Assembly (NCBI GenBank): GCA_020024755.1
Contig: JAHHTH010000001.1
Span: forward strand, 124,001-188,000
Reading direction: 5' to 3'
Length of the DNA stretch: 64,000 nt
DNA from: Mycoplasmataceae bacterium
Lineage (GTDB): Bacteria; Bacillota_I; Bacilli_A; Mycoplasmatales; Mycoplasmoidaceae
Of this stretch, positions 1 to 9,001 are shown piece by piece; the first letter of the stretch is position 1; each line of letters opens with the position of its first letter. The position numbers were made by a program, and so were the translations under genes. Below the pieces are notes generated by a model that was not told the origin of the DNA, did not search any database, and worked only from the letters and a program-made list of their open reading frames with translations.

Positions 1-10
1 AGAAGAGTTA

Positions 11-505
11 ATGGCTAACAAGGATGACATCAATACATTAAGATCAATCCTACAAACTAAACTTCTATGAAAAGACATTGGTGCTAAATATAATTACATT
101 AGAAAATCAATGGTTGGTTTTCAAATGACACTTTTAAAGAAAGAATTAGGTCCTGAAAAATTAAAAGAATTAATAGATAAAAGAAAAAACTTCTTAATTG
201 GTGATGATTGAACTGATGATGAAGTATTCTACGAAATTAGCAGAAATGTTGTATTACAACGTCAAGCTCTTGCTATGTATGCACTAAAACATGAATTCAC
301 TGATAAGAAGTATATTGATTCTGTTATTGATAAAATGAACATATTACTAAATTACTATATTGATGACTTACATTTATGTAATCGTTTTGCCTCTGATATT
401 AGAGTGTGTAAATCATTTGCAATGATAGTTGCATTTAGTGAACAACTAATAGATTATTTACTTCCAATTATCATTAAAAAGTCAAAACACAAAGTGGTCA
501 ACTAG
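11..505 (+). CDS. hypothetical protein, start uncertain
   Basis: Encodes 164 residues from the ATG at 11, with one in-frame TGA read as Trp. The frame is also open upstream to the window edge, so the gene could begin outside; AGAAGAG three bases before the ATG is a plausible but weak ribosome site. The protein is soluble and helix-rich, with a Lys-rich first half and a hydrophobic C-terminal stretch (IVAFSEQLIDYLLPIIIKK) too mixed to call a membrane span. I do not recognise the family. A TATAAT at 529-534 begins the next transcription unit. Confidence 0.6.
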
Positions 506-528
506 ATTATTGCAAATACCCTATATGG

Positions 529-692
529 TATAATATAAGTAGTTTTTTAGTATTATTTTTGTGTGTTTAGAACGTTCAAAATAATACATATACAGAATAA
601 ATATATTCTGGTGCCTAATGTATTGCGCATTAAAAAACGACAATTATTCTTTTTAGTTTGATTATCGATCAAACAATGCTTCGAGGAAATAC
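529..692 (+). promoter_or_regulatory. promoter and multi-hairpin 5' leader
   Basis: A TATAAT lies at 529-534 with no good -35. The following leader of about 150 bases holds consecutive perfect stems: 550-559 with 578-587 (10 bp, GTATTATTTT), 593-599 with 604-610 (7 bp, 4-base loop), 616-620 with 628-632 (5 bp) and 656-662 with 668-674 (7 bp). The loop of the first stem contains the self-complementary octamer GAACGTTC. GAGG at 683-686 serves the next ATG. I do not recognise a known riboswitch class. The pairing is seen directly; a regulatory role is inference. Confidence 0.5.
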
Positions 693-2675
693 ATGAATAA
701 GAGAAAAAATAGAAATTGTGCTAGAGCTTGTGCTGCTATTTTAGTGGCATCATCTATTGCATCTGCAACTATCATTGCAATCAATCAAGATGTTAATACT
801 TATAAAGTATCAAAACAATCTGAAACAGCTACACCATACTATTGAGAAGAGTTTAAAATAGATGGTTCTCAAGGTTCTTACTTTGATGAAGGAAACCCAA
901 TTGATACTAATGCATACAATAATAACATTGATGTTAAAACAGATTTAGGTTTAGATACAACAGTAGATGACTGAGCTCCATTAAAATCAGTTTCTGCTAT
1001 GAATGAATTTATTTTTAATAGTGGTAAAGTTTTTAAAAACGGTAACTTACAAAATTGAAATGAATATGGTGCTCAATACTACTACCAATATAAAGTATTT
1101 GATGCTAATTGAAAATACATCGTTTTCTCAGGATCAAAAACTAAGAATGGGAATGCAAGTAGTATTGTAATTAACTTTAATGGATTTAAAACTCCATCAT
1201 CTTCATTTACTGAAACAGAAATTACTATTCCAGAACTTTCAAACAAGTATCCTGGTAGTTGAATAACTATGAGTTCAGAAAACCAAGTTGTAAGAGATGG
1301 TATTGCAAAGAACATTAAAGGTAGAGGTAATATTACTGGTAATGACATTGTAATAAACCGTGCTACTTCAAATGATATTACAGGTGAAGCAACAGTTGAT
1401 TTTACTGTTAATAATTGATTAGAAAATTTTGAATCTGGTACTAGAACTACTAAAACATTTAATAACATCAAAATCAAAGGTTTTAAAGGAAGAGATACTA
1501 CTCTAAGTGATACAGCAATTACTGTACCAGAATTAAGTGGAGTATGAGCTCATGATTTTGCTAATAAATCTAACCTATCTGTATTTAATGCAAATAAAGA
1601 TAAGATAATAAATAAGATCTTTAGTAGCAATATAATCAAATATACTAATAACTTAACAGCTGCTGATATTTCATTAGTAGATGTAATAGAACAACCAACT
1701 ACAGGAAACATTACTTGTAAAGTTAAAATTGATCACTCAAAAGCTTACCAAAATAAAGCATTAGTTAATACTTTTACAATTCCAAATGCTATTACTATTA
1801 ATGGTTTTAAACCAATCAATCCAAATCCTTCTAAACTAAAAGATAATGCAAGTGAAGTAGTTTTAGATGCACTTGGTAATTTCTCTAAATATACATCAGA
1901 TGTATTTGATGGCAATACAATTAAACCAGAAGCTATCAAAGCTATTAAAGATAATATAACTAAACCACAACAAGTGGCTGATAATGTAAATGTTAATGGA
2001 TATCCATCAACTATTAAAATTAACTCAATTGAAAAAGATCCAAGTCAACCAGCTTTAGTAGTTAAATTCTCTATTACAAATTGACAAACATCTAAAGGTG
2101 TTTATGCTCCCTCATATGATTCAACATTAGTAGTTAAAACATTATCTCAACCTGGACCAATTAATGGTGCTCATATTATCATGCCCGATAAACAAGAAAA
2201 TGTTATCGTGCAATCTGAAAAGTTTAATAATGCAAACCAAATTATTAGTGCTTGCCAAGATAACTTAGCTAATGAAGTATATAACTCAATTGCAAGAAAC
2301 TGCACAATATCACAAAAATATACATTAGAAAAAAATAAGACTAAAATTATCGATGCAATCAAACCTAATATTAATGTAGAAGTACAAGAAAATGACAATG
2401 GCAAATACCAAATCACAAGTATTAGTGCTAACTTCGATCAAGTTAATCAAGAACTTAAACAATTAGGTCTTGCACCAATTGAAGGTAACTATTCATATGT
2501 AAATGAAAGTGGTATTAGTATTAAAGATGGAAGTTTAGCTGGATGAGCTATCTTCTTAATTGTATTTAGTGTATTAACAGTTATTACATTAGCTCTATTC
2601 TTTGTATACTACTGCTACCAAAGAAAAACAAGAAAGATGTATGCTGAATTTGAATACATGGTAGATCATAAATAG
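693..2675 (+). CDS. large surface protein with two membrane anchors
   Basis: Encodes 660 residues. An N-terminal signal-anchor-like segment (residues 8-33, Ala/Ile-rich, with Cys but no clear lipobox spacing) precedes a long extracellular part. A C-terminal membrane helix around residues 617-640 is followed by a short basic tail (YQRKTRKMY). The middle carries repeated blocks of the type I(T)VPELS...I.IKGFK and an NGFKP motif, resembling the lipoprotein-17/associated repeats of mycoplasma variable surface proteins; that assignment is by eye. The start is supported by GAGG six bases upstream. A strong terminator follows. Probably exposed at the cell surface; function unknown. Confidence 0.75.
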
Positions 2676-2705
2676 TCTATTTAATCCATCTATATCAATA
2701 AATTA

Positions 2706-2746
2706 TTAAAAAAAGAAATGTCATATGTATTGATATTTCTTTTTTT
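2706..2746 (+). terminator. rho-independent terminator
   Basis: A 12-bp perfect stem, 2708-2719 (AAAAAAAGAAAT) with 2735-2746 (ATTTCTTTTTTT), has a 15-base loop and its own U-run. It closes the surface protein gene. Confidence 0.8.
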
Positions 2747-2800
2747 AAGTGGTATAAATTAATACTAATAAATTTAATATTAATAAGTTAGGAGGATGTA

Positions 2801-3769
2801 ATGGCTTGAATAATGATTATTTCTACAATAGTTACTATGGTTGCTATTTTAGGAATTAGATATTACTTTTTAGCACGTAAACAAGTTTCTCTAAAAGCTT
2901 ATATGTTTGAAAAAGAAACACATGATAAAAATACATGAAGAATTGTTTCTATTGTAATGTGTATTATCTGTATTGCTATTTATATTGGATTTAGATGATC
3001 ATTATCAATTTATAATATATCTCACTATGATTTATTCAATGCTGGGGTGTCTGAGTTTAGATCAGCTAACTTAAGTATTTTCTTGATGTTAGACTTATGT
3101 TCATTATTAGGAGTATTACTTCCTATTACGATTATCTTTGATTGAAAACATCAATATATCTTAAAGCCAGTTGCTTTATTAGCACTATTAGGCGGAACCG
3201 CTACTGTATTCTTCACTACTCCTGATTTATATGGACATAGATGAGATGTACAACTATATTTCATTGGTTCTCGTACAATTGGAGTGAGTGATAGTGATGA
3301 ACCATTAATGTTCTTGATGCACTATTGAATGATTGTGATGTCATTAATAGTTATTGCCTTAGGTCCAAAGATCACATTAAAAGAATATTTAAAGACAATT
3401 ACTTTTATTCTATGTTATGCTGGTTACATTACATTATGTTCTCAATTACTTGATATTAAAACTCATGTAACAGCTACAGTAATAGGAGATTTCATTAAAT
3501 TAGATCCACAATATTATTCAATCTTTGCAGTAGATAATGGACACCCTTCATACCAAATCTTCTTAGAAATCTATGGTATTAATGATTGAATATCAGGTGC
3601 AGTAGTAACATGAATTACATTTGCTGTTATTGTTTCTATCTTTGTTTTAATTAAAAATACTGTTTACTACTTTGAAGTTAAAAATAATTTAATTGATGAT
3701 CCAAATGTTAAATACCCATTATTTGATTTCATTAAAAATAAGGCTGAACAATTAGATCTTAGAAAATAA
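2801..3769 (+). CDS. multi-pass membrane protein, possibly YwaF/TMEM164-like
   Basis: Encodes 322 residues starting at an ATG preceded by GGAGG (2791-2795). There are about seven hydrophobic helices: residues 2-20, 45-65, 88-112, 122-140, 168-190, 196-215 and 268-288. The order of helices and a loop motif (FLMHYWMIVMS) recall the YwaF/TMEM164 group of membrane proteins, but this is weak. The same overall plan, without clear sequence identity, is seen in the larger membrane proteins at 5034-6524 and 37629-39083. No catalytic motif was recognised. It has its own terminator downstream. Confidence 0.65.
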
Positions 3770-3786
3770 TCTACTTATTAATCAAC

Positions 3787-3832
3787 CAAATTACCTTAAG
3801 ATACTTTTAGTATATTAGGGTAATTTTTTATT
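3787..3832 (+). terminator. terminator hairpin
   Basis: AAATTACCTTAA at 3788-3799 pairs imperfectly with TTAGGGTAATTT at 3815-3826, followed by a T-run. It ends the membrane protein gene, and its 5' arm also carries one of the TTACCTTA boxes discussed for the Fic promoter. Confidence 0.6.
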
Positions 3833-3836
3833 TTTT

Positions 3837-3910
3837 TACCTTATTATTCTGGGTAAAAAACGATATATTAAGGTAAATTTTATTTTTTTTACCTTAATCT
3901 TAATTATAAT
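3837..3910 (+). promoter_or_regulatory. Fic promoter with TTACCTTA inverted boxes
   Basis: The -10 TATAAT is at 3905-3910, 17 bases before the ATG. The octamer TTACCTTA occurs at about 3837 and 3889, and its complement TAAGGTAA at about 3869. The last pair forms AAGGTAAA...TTTACCTT, an inverted repeat of about 26 bases lying where the -35 and spacer should be. That arrangement suggests a repressor operator. Sequence is direct; the operator role is inference. Confidence 0.45.
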
Positions 3911-3927
3911 AAATATGAGGTATTTTT

Positions 3928-5022
3928 ATGTATTGCAGAAATAAAACTCAATTAGTTTTTAATAAAATAATTAATGATCTAATAATCAAGGTTTACAGAA
4001 ACAATGAAAAATTAGATAACATTATTTCTTCTATATCTATACAAGAACTAAATAAACTATCATCTCACCATTTATTGGTATCAGCTATTACTTCTAATAA
4101 AATTGAAGGTATAGAAATATTAGAATCAAATTCTGCATCAGCTAACCAATTAAACCAAACTTTTATAGATAATTATAAAAATGCTTTAGATTACATATTC
4201 AATAACTATCAAAACATTAATTTAAGTTTAGAAGAGATAAAAGCAAATCATAGAACTTTATACGCAAATACTTATTTTCCTTTTGCAGGTAGATGAAAAA
4301 TTAATGCAAATAATATAGTTGATGCAAGAACTAGAAAAATTATAAATAAAACTATTTCTCCTGAATTGACTGATGCAGCAATGGGTGAATTGATGTTTTG
4401 ATATGATCATGATGAATCGTTACCAGATATAGTTAAGGATTGTATTTTTATTTATGATTTTTTAAAGATCCATCCATTTGAAGATGGTAATGGAAGAACT
4501 AGTAGATTATTGTCTAATTTACTTTTTATGAAGGATGGATGTATATGCTTAAAATATTCAAGTTTAGAAGAACAAATTAATAAGCATGTTGTAAGATATT
4601 ACACTTCACTTAGAAATGATGATATTGACCAATGATTTAATGATAATGTTGATTACACATACTGAATTATTTTCAATTTAGAATCAATTGTTAGAAGTCA
4701 ACAAAAGTTTATTGAAAAAGCTAATTTAAAAGAAACTTTAATGCAAACTAAAAATAAAAGTTTAAAAGTTGCTAAATGATTTGAATTAAATATCAATCAA
4801 AGTTTTACTAAAAATGAAATTGAAGATTATCTAGAAAGTTTAGATGTATCAAAAGAAACTATAAAAAAGATTTTACCTAGATTAGTTGAAAATAACTTTA
4901 TTACCAAAAATGGAAATACTATAAAGGCTTCATTCATAAGAACTTTTGAAAACCAAACTAAGTGTAGTTTCGAAAAGATCATTCCAATTTTAAATCCTGG
5001 CATGGCAAAACAAAAGGATTAA
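3928..5022 (+). CDS. Fic family protein (AMP-transferase fold)
   Basis: Encodes 364 residues. The Fic catalytic motif is complete: HPFEDGNGRTSR at residues 182-193, with the catalytic His182. An N-terminal inhibitory helix motif S-N-K-I-E-G (Ser56, Glu60, Gly61) fits the (S/T)xxxE(G/N) pattern of class II Fic proteins, whose Glu blocks ATP binding. The C-terminal 110 residues look like a winged-helix region. Fic enzymes usually transfer AMP from ATP to hydroxyl side chains of target proteins; the target here is unknown. The gene stands alone with its own promoter and box repeats and is convergent with the next gene. Known family, inferred autoregulation. Confidence 0.85.
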
Positions 5023-5033
5023 TATTCAATATA

Positions 5034-6524
5034 CTATTTAATTAACTTCTTATAATGGAAGTCATGCTTACATGCGATAGCTAAATAAGTTGTATATGTA
5101 CTTAATACGGCTAATTTATTGATATAGGCATTAAAATAAATTAAAATCCCCATATTAAATCCATTTCTAATTCATGGAACTGCACCTGATAACACCATTC
5201 TATATGGACCAGTATCGTTATATCTAAATGCATAAGCAAAGGTTAAGATATATCCATAGAAGTACAATGTAATTCAAAATACAATGTGTTGTCAGAACTC
5301 AAAGTGTTTTAAAACATACATGCCATTTTCTAATGCAAAGTATTGATTACAATATAATGGACCTGCACTAAAACCTAAATAAGCAACTACAATAATAGGA
5401 AAGATCCCAGATACAAAGATGTTATAGATATTTTGTTCTGCATTAAAATCTTTAAATCCTCTAAAGCTTCTATCATCTGTTAATGTTTTTACAACATCTT
5501 GCTTTAATGGATTCTTAGAAATATATCTAAATGCCTTAAAACTATATTTAACAAAATTTTTAGTTCTAATACTTCCAGTTGAAAGTGCTCAAACAAAATC
5601 TACTAAATAAATAGCAATAAATAAAATAAGCATTAAGATTATTACTAAACATAACTTCAATGCTGTACCAGCCGGTTGTACCATTAGTGACACAGTCATA
5701 GCAGAAAAAGCAAAGACAGGTGTTACCATAGTTAAATACTCAGTTGATTTATCTGATATCTTAGTTACTACATTCATAACCTTAGGTAGTTTTTCTGGTT
5801 TTAATTTAATAAATAAGAAAATAAATGAAATAGCAAAAAGAATTATCACACCTAAATAAATTGCAAAGATTACAGTAAATTGCAATGTTTTAATTTTAAA
5901 CACTTTAATAAGCATATAGTTAGCTACAATAAATAATGTTGGTTTAATAGGGAATTCACTAATAACACCAGTTTCTTGATTTAGAAATAAATGATTATCA
6001 TCTACATTTAATGGAGTAGGATGAAAACTAAAATCAGATGTATATTGCATAAAAGTTGGGGCTAATGGATACATTAATAAACTTACAGCAATTGCAATCA
6101 ATCCAAATACTGCATAAAATCCAGTTAGCTTCATAAACTTCTTTTGAGGATGTTTAAAAATAGTAAATTGATAGAAGTTAGTCAATATTTTAAAAGGAAT
6201 AGTTAATAAATACCCTGTAAACATGATACTTACACACATATTTGTAAATGAAGCTACCAATCATATCCCATTTTGAATTCAGCCAAATTCTTCTGGATCA
6301 AACTCATCAAACACTCTAAATCCATTTGAACCTGAGACTGACAACCCAATAATAGCACCAATTAAAACACAAATACCATTTAAACGCTTTAATGGAATCT
6401 TCTTAAAACGTTCTACTTTAAGTCTTAAAATAGCAAAAACTAAAATGGTCAATACAATAAAAATTAGGATTACTCCTAATGCGATCATTTTTGGATCATT
6501 TGTGAACGTTTTTACATACTTCAT
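5034..6524 (-). CDS. multi-pass membrane protein, paralog of 37629-39083
   Basis: Encodes 496 residues. The start MKYVKTFTNDP is chosen by alignment with the paralog at 37629; a longer frame back to 6611 exists but lacks homology. About nine membrane helices are visible. Shared features with the paralog include IGLSVSG near residue 52, a conserved FTNMCVSIMFTG helix, LMYPLAPTF, SFHPTP, a DKSTEYLT/DKSTDYLN loop and the end YLAIACKHDFHYKKLIK. The upstream TAAAAT seven bases from the ATG suggests a leaderless transcript. I do not recognise a transport or enzyme family; the conserved polar loops and His-rich tail could bind something. It is divergent from the small-protein pair at 6689. Confidence 0.7.
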
Positions 6525-6595
6525 ATGTAAAATTTTATTACTTTTGATGTCCTTTTTTTTATTTTTGGCGTTTTTTAGGGTAAAAATGAAAATTT

Positions 6596-6681
6596 TTGTC
6601 CATTTTTTCAAAAATTTTGGACTTCTATATATTAGGGAGGTTTAAATATGCTTTCTTGAAAAAGCTACCTCCCTAGAAAGG
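6596..6681 (+). promoter_or_regulatory. shared promoter and SD-burying hairpin leader, copy 1
   Basis: TTGTCCATTTTTTCAA at 6596-6611 is identical to 61253-61268. A TATA-like box follows at 6626-6633. Then comes a hairpin: AGGGAGGT at 6634-6641 pairs with ACCTCCCT at 6667-6674, with an inner stem GCTTT/AAAGC. The 5' arm is a strong Shine-Dalgarno placed before an ATG at 6648, so the stem hides it. The second copy at 61291 has different stem bases that still pair. GTCCA...TGGAC at 6598-6622 is also an inverted repeat. Function unknown. Confidence 0.6.
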
Positions 6682-6688
6682 CATTATT

Positions 6689-6952
6689 ATGCAAAAAATC
6701 AATACTGAACTTAAGAGTAATTTATGTGCTGGTAAAATGTACACTCGTTCTAATGCTACATTTGGTATCGGGAAAGAAAATTTATTTGGTTTAGGTTTAA
6801 GCTTCTCAATGGTTGGAAGTCACATTAGTACCCTATCTGACATATTTGTTAACGAAATCCTTGAAAGTAAAGGTTATTCAGGCAACTACAACATGCATAA
6901 CCAAAGAATCAGAATAGGATCTAACCTTGCAAGATCAGGAGTAACTTACTAA
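6689..6952 (+). CDS. small glycine-rich protein, first of a paralogous pair
   Basis: Encodes 87 residues (start MQKINTELKSNL). AAAGG at 6677-6681 is the likely ribosome site. The centre is hydrophobic and Gly/Ser-rich (NLFGLGLSFSMVGSHIST), the tail basic and Asn/Arg-rich. The pattern KI..(E/D)LK...AT.G...L..G..F.MV.S is shared with the next gene, so the two look like ancient duplicates. The stop overlaps the next start (TAATG), so translation is probably coupled. There is no classical signal peptide. Size and hydrophobic cores would suit membrane-active peptides or a two-component secreted pair, but no family was recognised. Confidence 0.6.
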   Translation: MQKINTELKSNLCAGKMYTRSNATFGIGKENLFGLGLSFSMVGSHISTLSDIFVNEILESKGYSGNYNMHNQRIRIGSNLARSGVTY

Positions 6953-7197
6953 TGACTAAGATATCAAACGATTTAAAACAATCTATGTATGGTTCTGGTC
7001 TTTCTCCTGCTACTTGAGGATGAAATGAACTAACTTGTGGTATCATGTTATTCCAAATGGTGCTATCAACAGGTTTAAATATCATTGGGACTGCCAAAAA
7101 GGTTCAACATGCTAAGAGCCTACCAGATAAACAAAAACCAGCTGAAGTAATTAATTTTAGCAGATTAGCTACTAGTTCAAACATTATCACACATTAA
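6952..7197 (+). CDS. small hydrophobic protein, second of the pair
   Basis: Encodes 81 residues (start MTKISNDLKQSM). Two TGA codons encode Trp in PATWGWNE. A hydrophobic segment GIMLFQMVLSTGLNIIG (residues 31-47) could span or lie on a membrane; the tail is polar with a KQKP stretch. It resembles the upstream 87-aa protein in N-terminus and core spacing. It is translationally coupled to that gene and followed directly by a terminator, so the two genes form a closed unit under the hairpin leader. Function unknown; a role as paired membrane peptides is speculation. Confidence 0.6.
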
Positions 7198-7212
7198 ATT
7201 AACTCTTAATTG

Positions 7213-7240
7213 GGGAAATTGCACACCGTGCAATTTTTCT
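7213..7240 (+). terminator. rho-independent terminator
   Basis: AAATTGCAC at 7216-7224 pairs with GTGCAATTT at 7228-7236 across a 3-base loop, followed by a short T-run. It closes the small-protein pair. Confidence 0.8.
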
Positions 7241-7388
7241 AATGTAGACTAGGATAAAAACAACTAAAAATACCAAATTCTGCAGTTTATTATTGATTTA
7301 GAAAGACTATAATTGAGCAAAAACACTCAATCTTAATATAAATATTAACCTTATCTCTCAGGTTTTAGTGTTATAATATTAGCATAAT

Positions 7389-7538
7389 ATGAAGACAAGT
7401 GCTAAAAATCACAAAGATAATGACTATGGATTGATCTTGTCTAAGCGTAAATCATTAATTCTAAGAATGGTGGTTTCAGTCTTAGTTGTTATCTTGATTG
7501 TGGTACTTGCGTTAGTGATATCATCATTAGCAATATAA
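7389..7538 (+). CDS. 49-aa single-pass membrane protein
   Basis: Encodes 49 residues: a charged N-terminal half (KNHKDNDYG, then SKRKS) and one strong membrane helix (MVVSVLVVILIVVLALVISS) to the end. TATAAT at 7372-7377 lies 11 bases before the ATG and there is no Shine-Dalgarno, so the mRNA is probably leaderless or nearly so. It sits 24 bases before tig on the same strand and may be cotranscribed. No family recognised; the positive-inside tail points to an N-in, C-out topology. Confidence 0.55.
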   Translation: MKTSAKNHKDNDYGLILSKRKSLILRMVVSVLVVILIVVLALVISSLAI

Positions 7539-7562
7539 GAGTAATATTAAAAGGAGTTAGTC

Positions 7563-8888
7563 ATGAAAGTAACAAATATTAAAGAAGAAAAAGAAAAAAT
7601 TGTTTGCTCAGTTGAATTAGAAAGCAAAGAATGAGCAGACACAATTAAAAAAGAAAAAGAAAAAGCAGCTAAAAGTGTAAATGTACCTGGCTTTAGAAAA
7701 GGAAAAGCTCCTTTAGCAGAAGCTATGAAACACATTAATACTCAAGCTATTTTAATGGATGCTGCAAACAAAGCTATTGATGAAGCTGTTAAGAAATTAG
7801 ATGATGAACCAAAATTAAAGAAAATTGAAACAGAAGTATATCCTACTCCAACAGTTGAAATTGGTGATAAATTCAGTGAACAAGAATTCAACTTCAATGT
7901 TGTTTATTATGTTGTACCTGAAATTACAATTGATAACTATAAGAAATTAGGTGTTGACTTAAAAGTTCAAGAAGTAACTGATGAAATGGTTAACCAAGAA
8001 ATCGATGGCATCTTAGCTAAAGAAAAAATGTTAACTAAGAAAGAAAATGGAACTATTGCAAAAGGTGACCAAGCTAACTTTGACTTCTGTGGTAAAGTTG
8101 ATGGTGTTGCCTTCCCTGGTGGAACTGCAGAAAAATTTGATTTAGAAATTGGTTCAGGACAATTCATTCCAGGTTTCGAAGACCAAATGATTGGTATGAA
8201 AGTTGGAGAAGAAAAAGATCTTAAAGTTACTTTCCCTAAAGAATATCATGCAGAAAATTTAGCTGGTAAAGAAGCTATCTTCACTGTTAAAGTTCATGAA
8301 GTAAATGAAGTTAAGAAACCAGAACTTAATGAAGAAATTATTAAAAACTTACAATTACCAGATGCAGATGTTAAGACTCCAGCTCAATTCAAAAAATTCT
8401 TAAAAGAAAATATGGAAAAATATTTTGAACAAAGAGCTTATGAAACAAACTTACCACTTGTAAACAAAGCTATTTACGAAAATGCTAAAGTTGATGGCAA
8501 ACCAGTTAAGGATGCAAAGATTCCAGAAATCATGATCAATGAAGAAAAGAAAGAAATTGCTCGTCAATTTGAAATGAAATTACAACAAATGGGAGTTAAG
8601 TTTGAAGACTTCTTAAAGATGGTTGGTAAAAATAAAGAAGACATCGATAAAGAACTTGATGAACAAGCAAGACAAAACGTTGTTGTATATGGTGCATTAG
8701 ATTACATCATCGAAAAAGAAAAAATTTCTATTAGTGATAAAGTAATAGATGAAAGATATGAAGCTATTGCAAAAGGTTATGGCAAAAAAGTTGAAGAAGT
8801 TAAAAAACTTATTAACCAAGATGCTTTAAAAGAATCTCTTGAACACGAAGATGCATTATTAAAAATAATGGAATGAAACAAAAAATAG
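7563..8888 (+). CDS. tig: trigger factor, ribosome-associated chaperone
   Basis: Encodes 441 residues, the usual family length. The ribosome-binding signature is present as VPGFRKGKAP (about residues 41-50). The FKBP-type prolyl isomerase middle domain shows FPGGTAEKFDLEIGSGQFIPG and GMKVGEEKDLKVTFP, and a helical C-terminal chaperone arm follows. It binds near the exit tunnel on L23 and shields nascent chains. AAAGGAG lies 7 bases before the ATG. The last residues E-W-N-K-K include a TGA-coded Trp. It has its own terminator and precedes lon, a common proteostasis grouping. Confidence 0.96.
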
Positions 8889-8921
8889 GTTAAATTCGCT
8901 CAAAATAACCTAATAATTAAT

Positions 8922-8962
8922 AAAAAATTAGCAAAAAATTTAATACTTTGCTAATTTTTTAT
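8922..8962 (+). terminator. rho-independent terminator
   Basis: AAAAAATTAGCAAA at 8922-8935 pairs perfectly with TTTGCTAATTTTTT at 8947-8960, a 14-bp stem with an 11-base loop. It separates tig from lon. Confidence 0.85.
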
Positions 8963-9001
8963 ATTTTGTATTAAAATATATACATAAGAAAGCGAGGCAT
9001 T

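Noticed and set aside
506..692. SRP RNA or tmRNA in the leader region
   Set aside because: The stems do not include the conserved SRP loop bases or a tRNA-like end; it looks like an mRNA leader.
6279..6611. Longer start at 6611 for the minus-strand membrane protein
   Set aside because: The extra 29 residues are Lys-rich, lack homology to the paralog, and would overlap the shared promoter block. ATG at 6524 aligns with the paralog start.
6648..6794. 48-codon frame from the ATG inside hairpin copy 1 as the main gene
   Set aside because: It overlaps the 87-aa frame, lacks a counterpart in copy 2 (five codons only), and the 87-aa frame has a paralog coupled to it.
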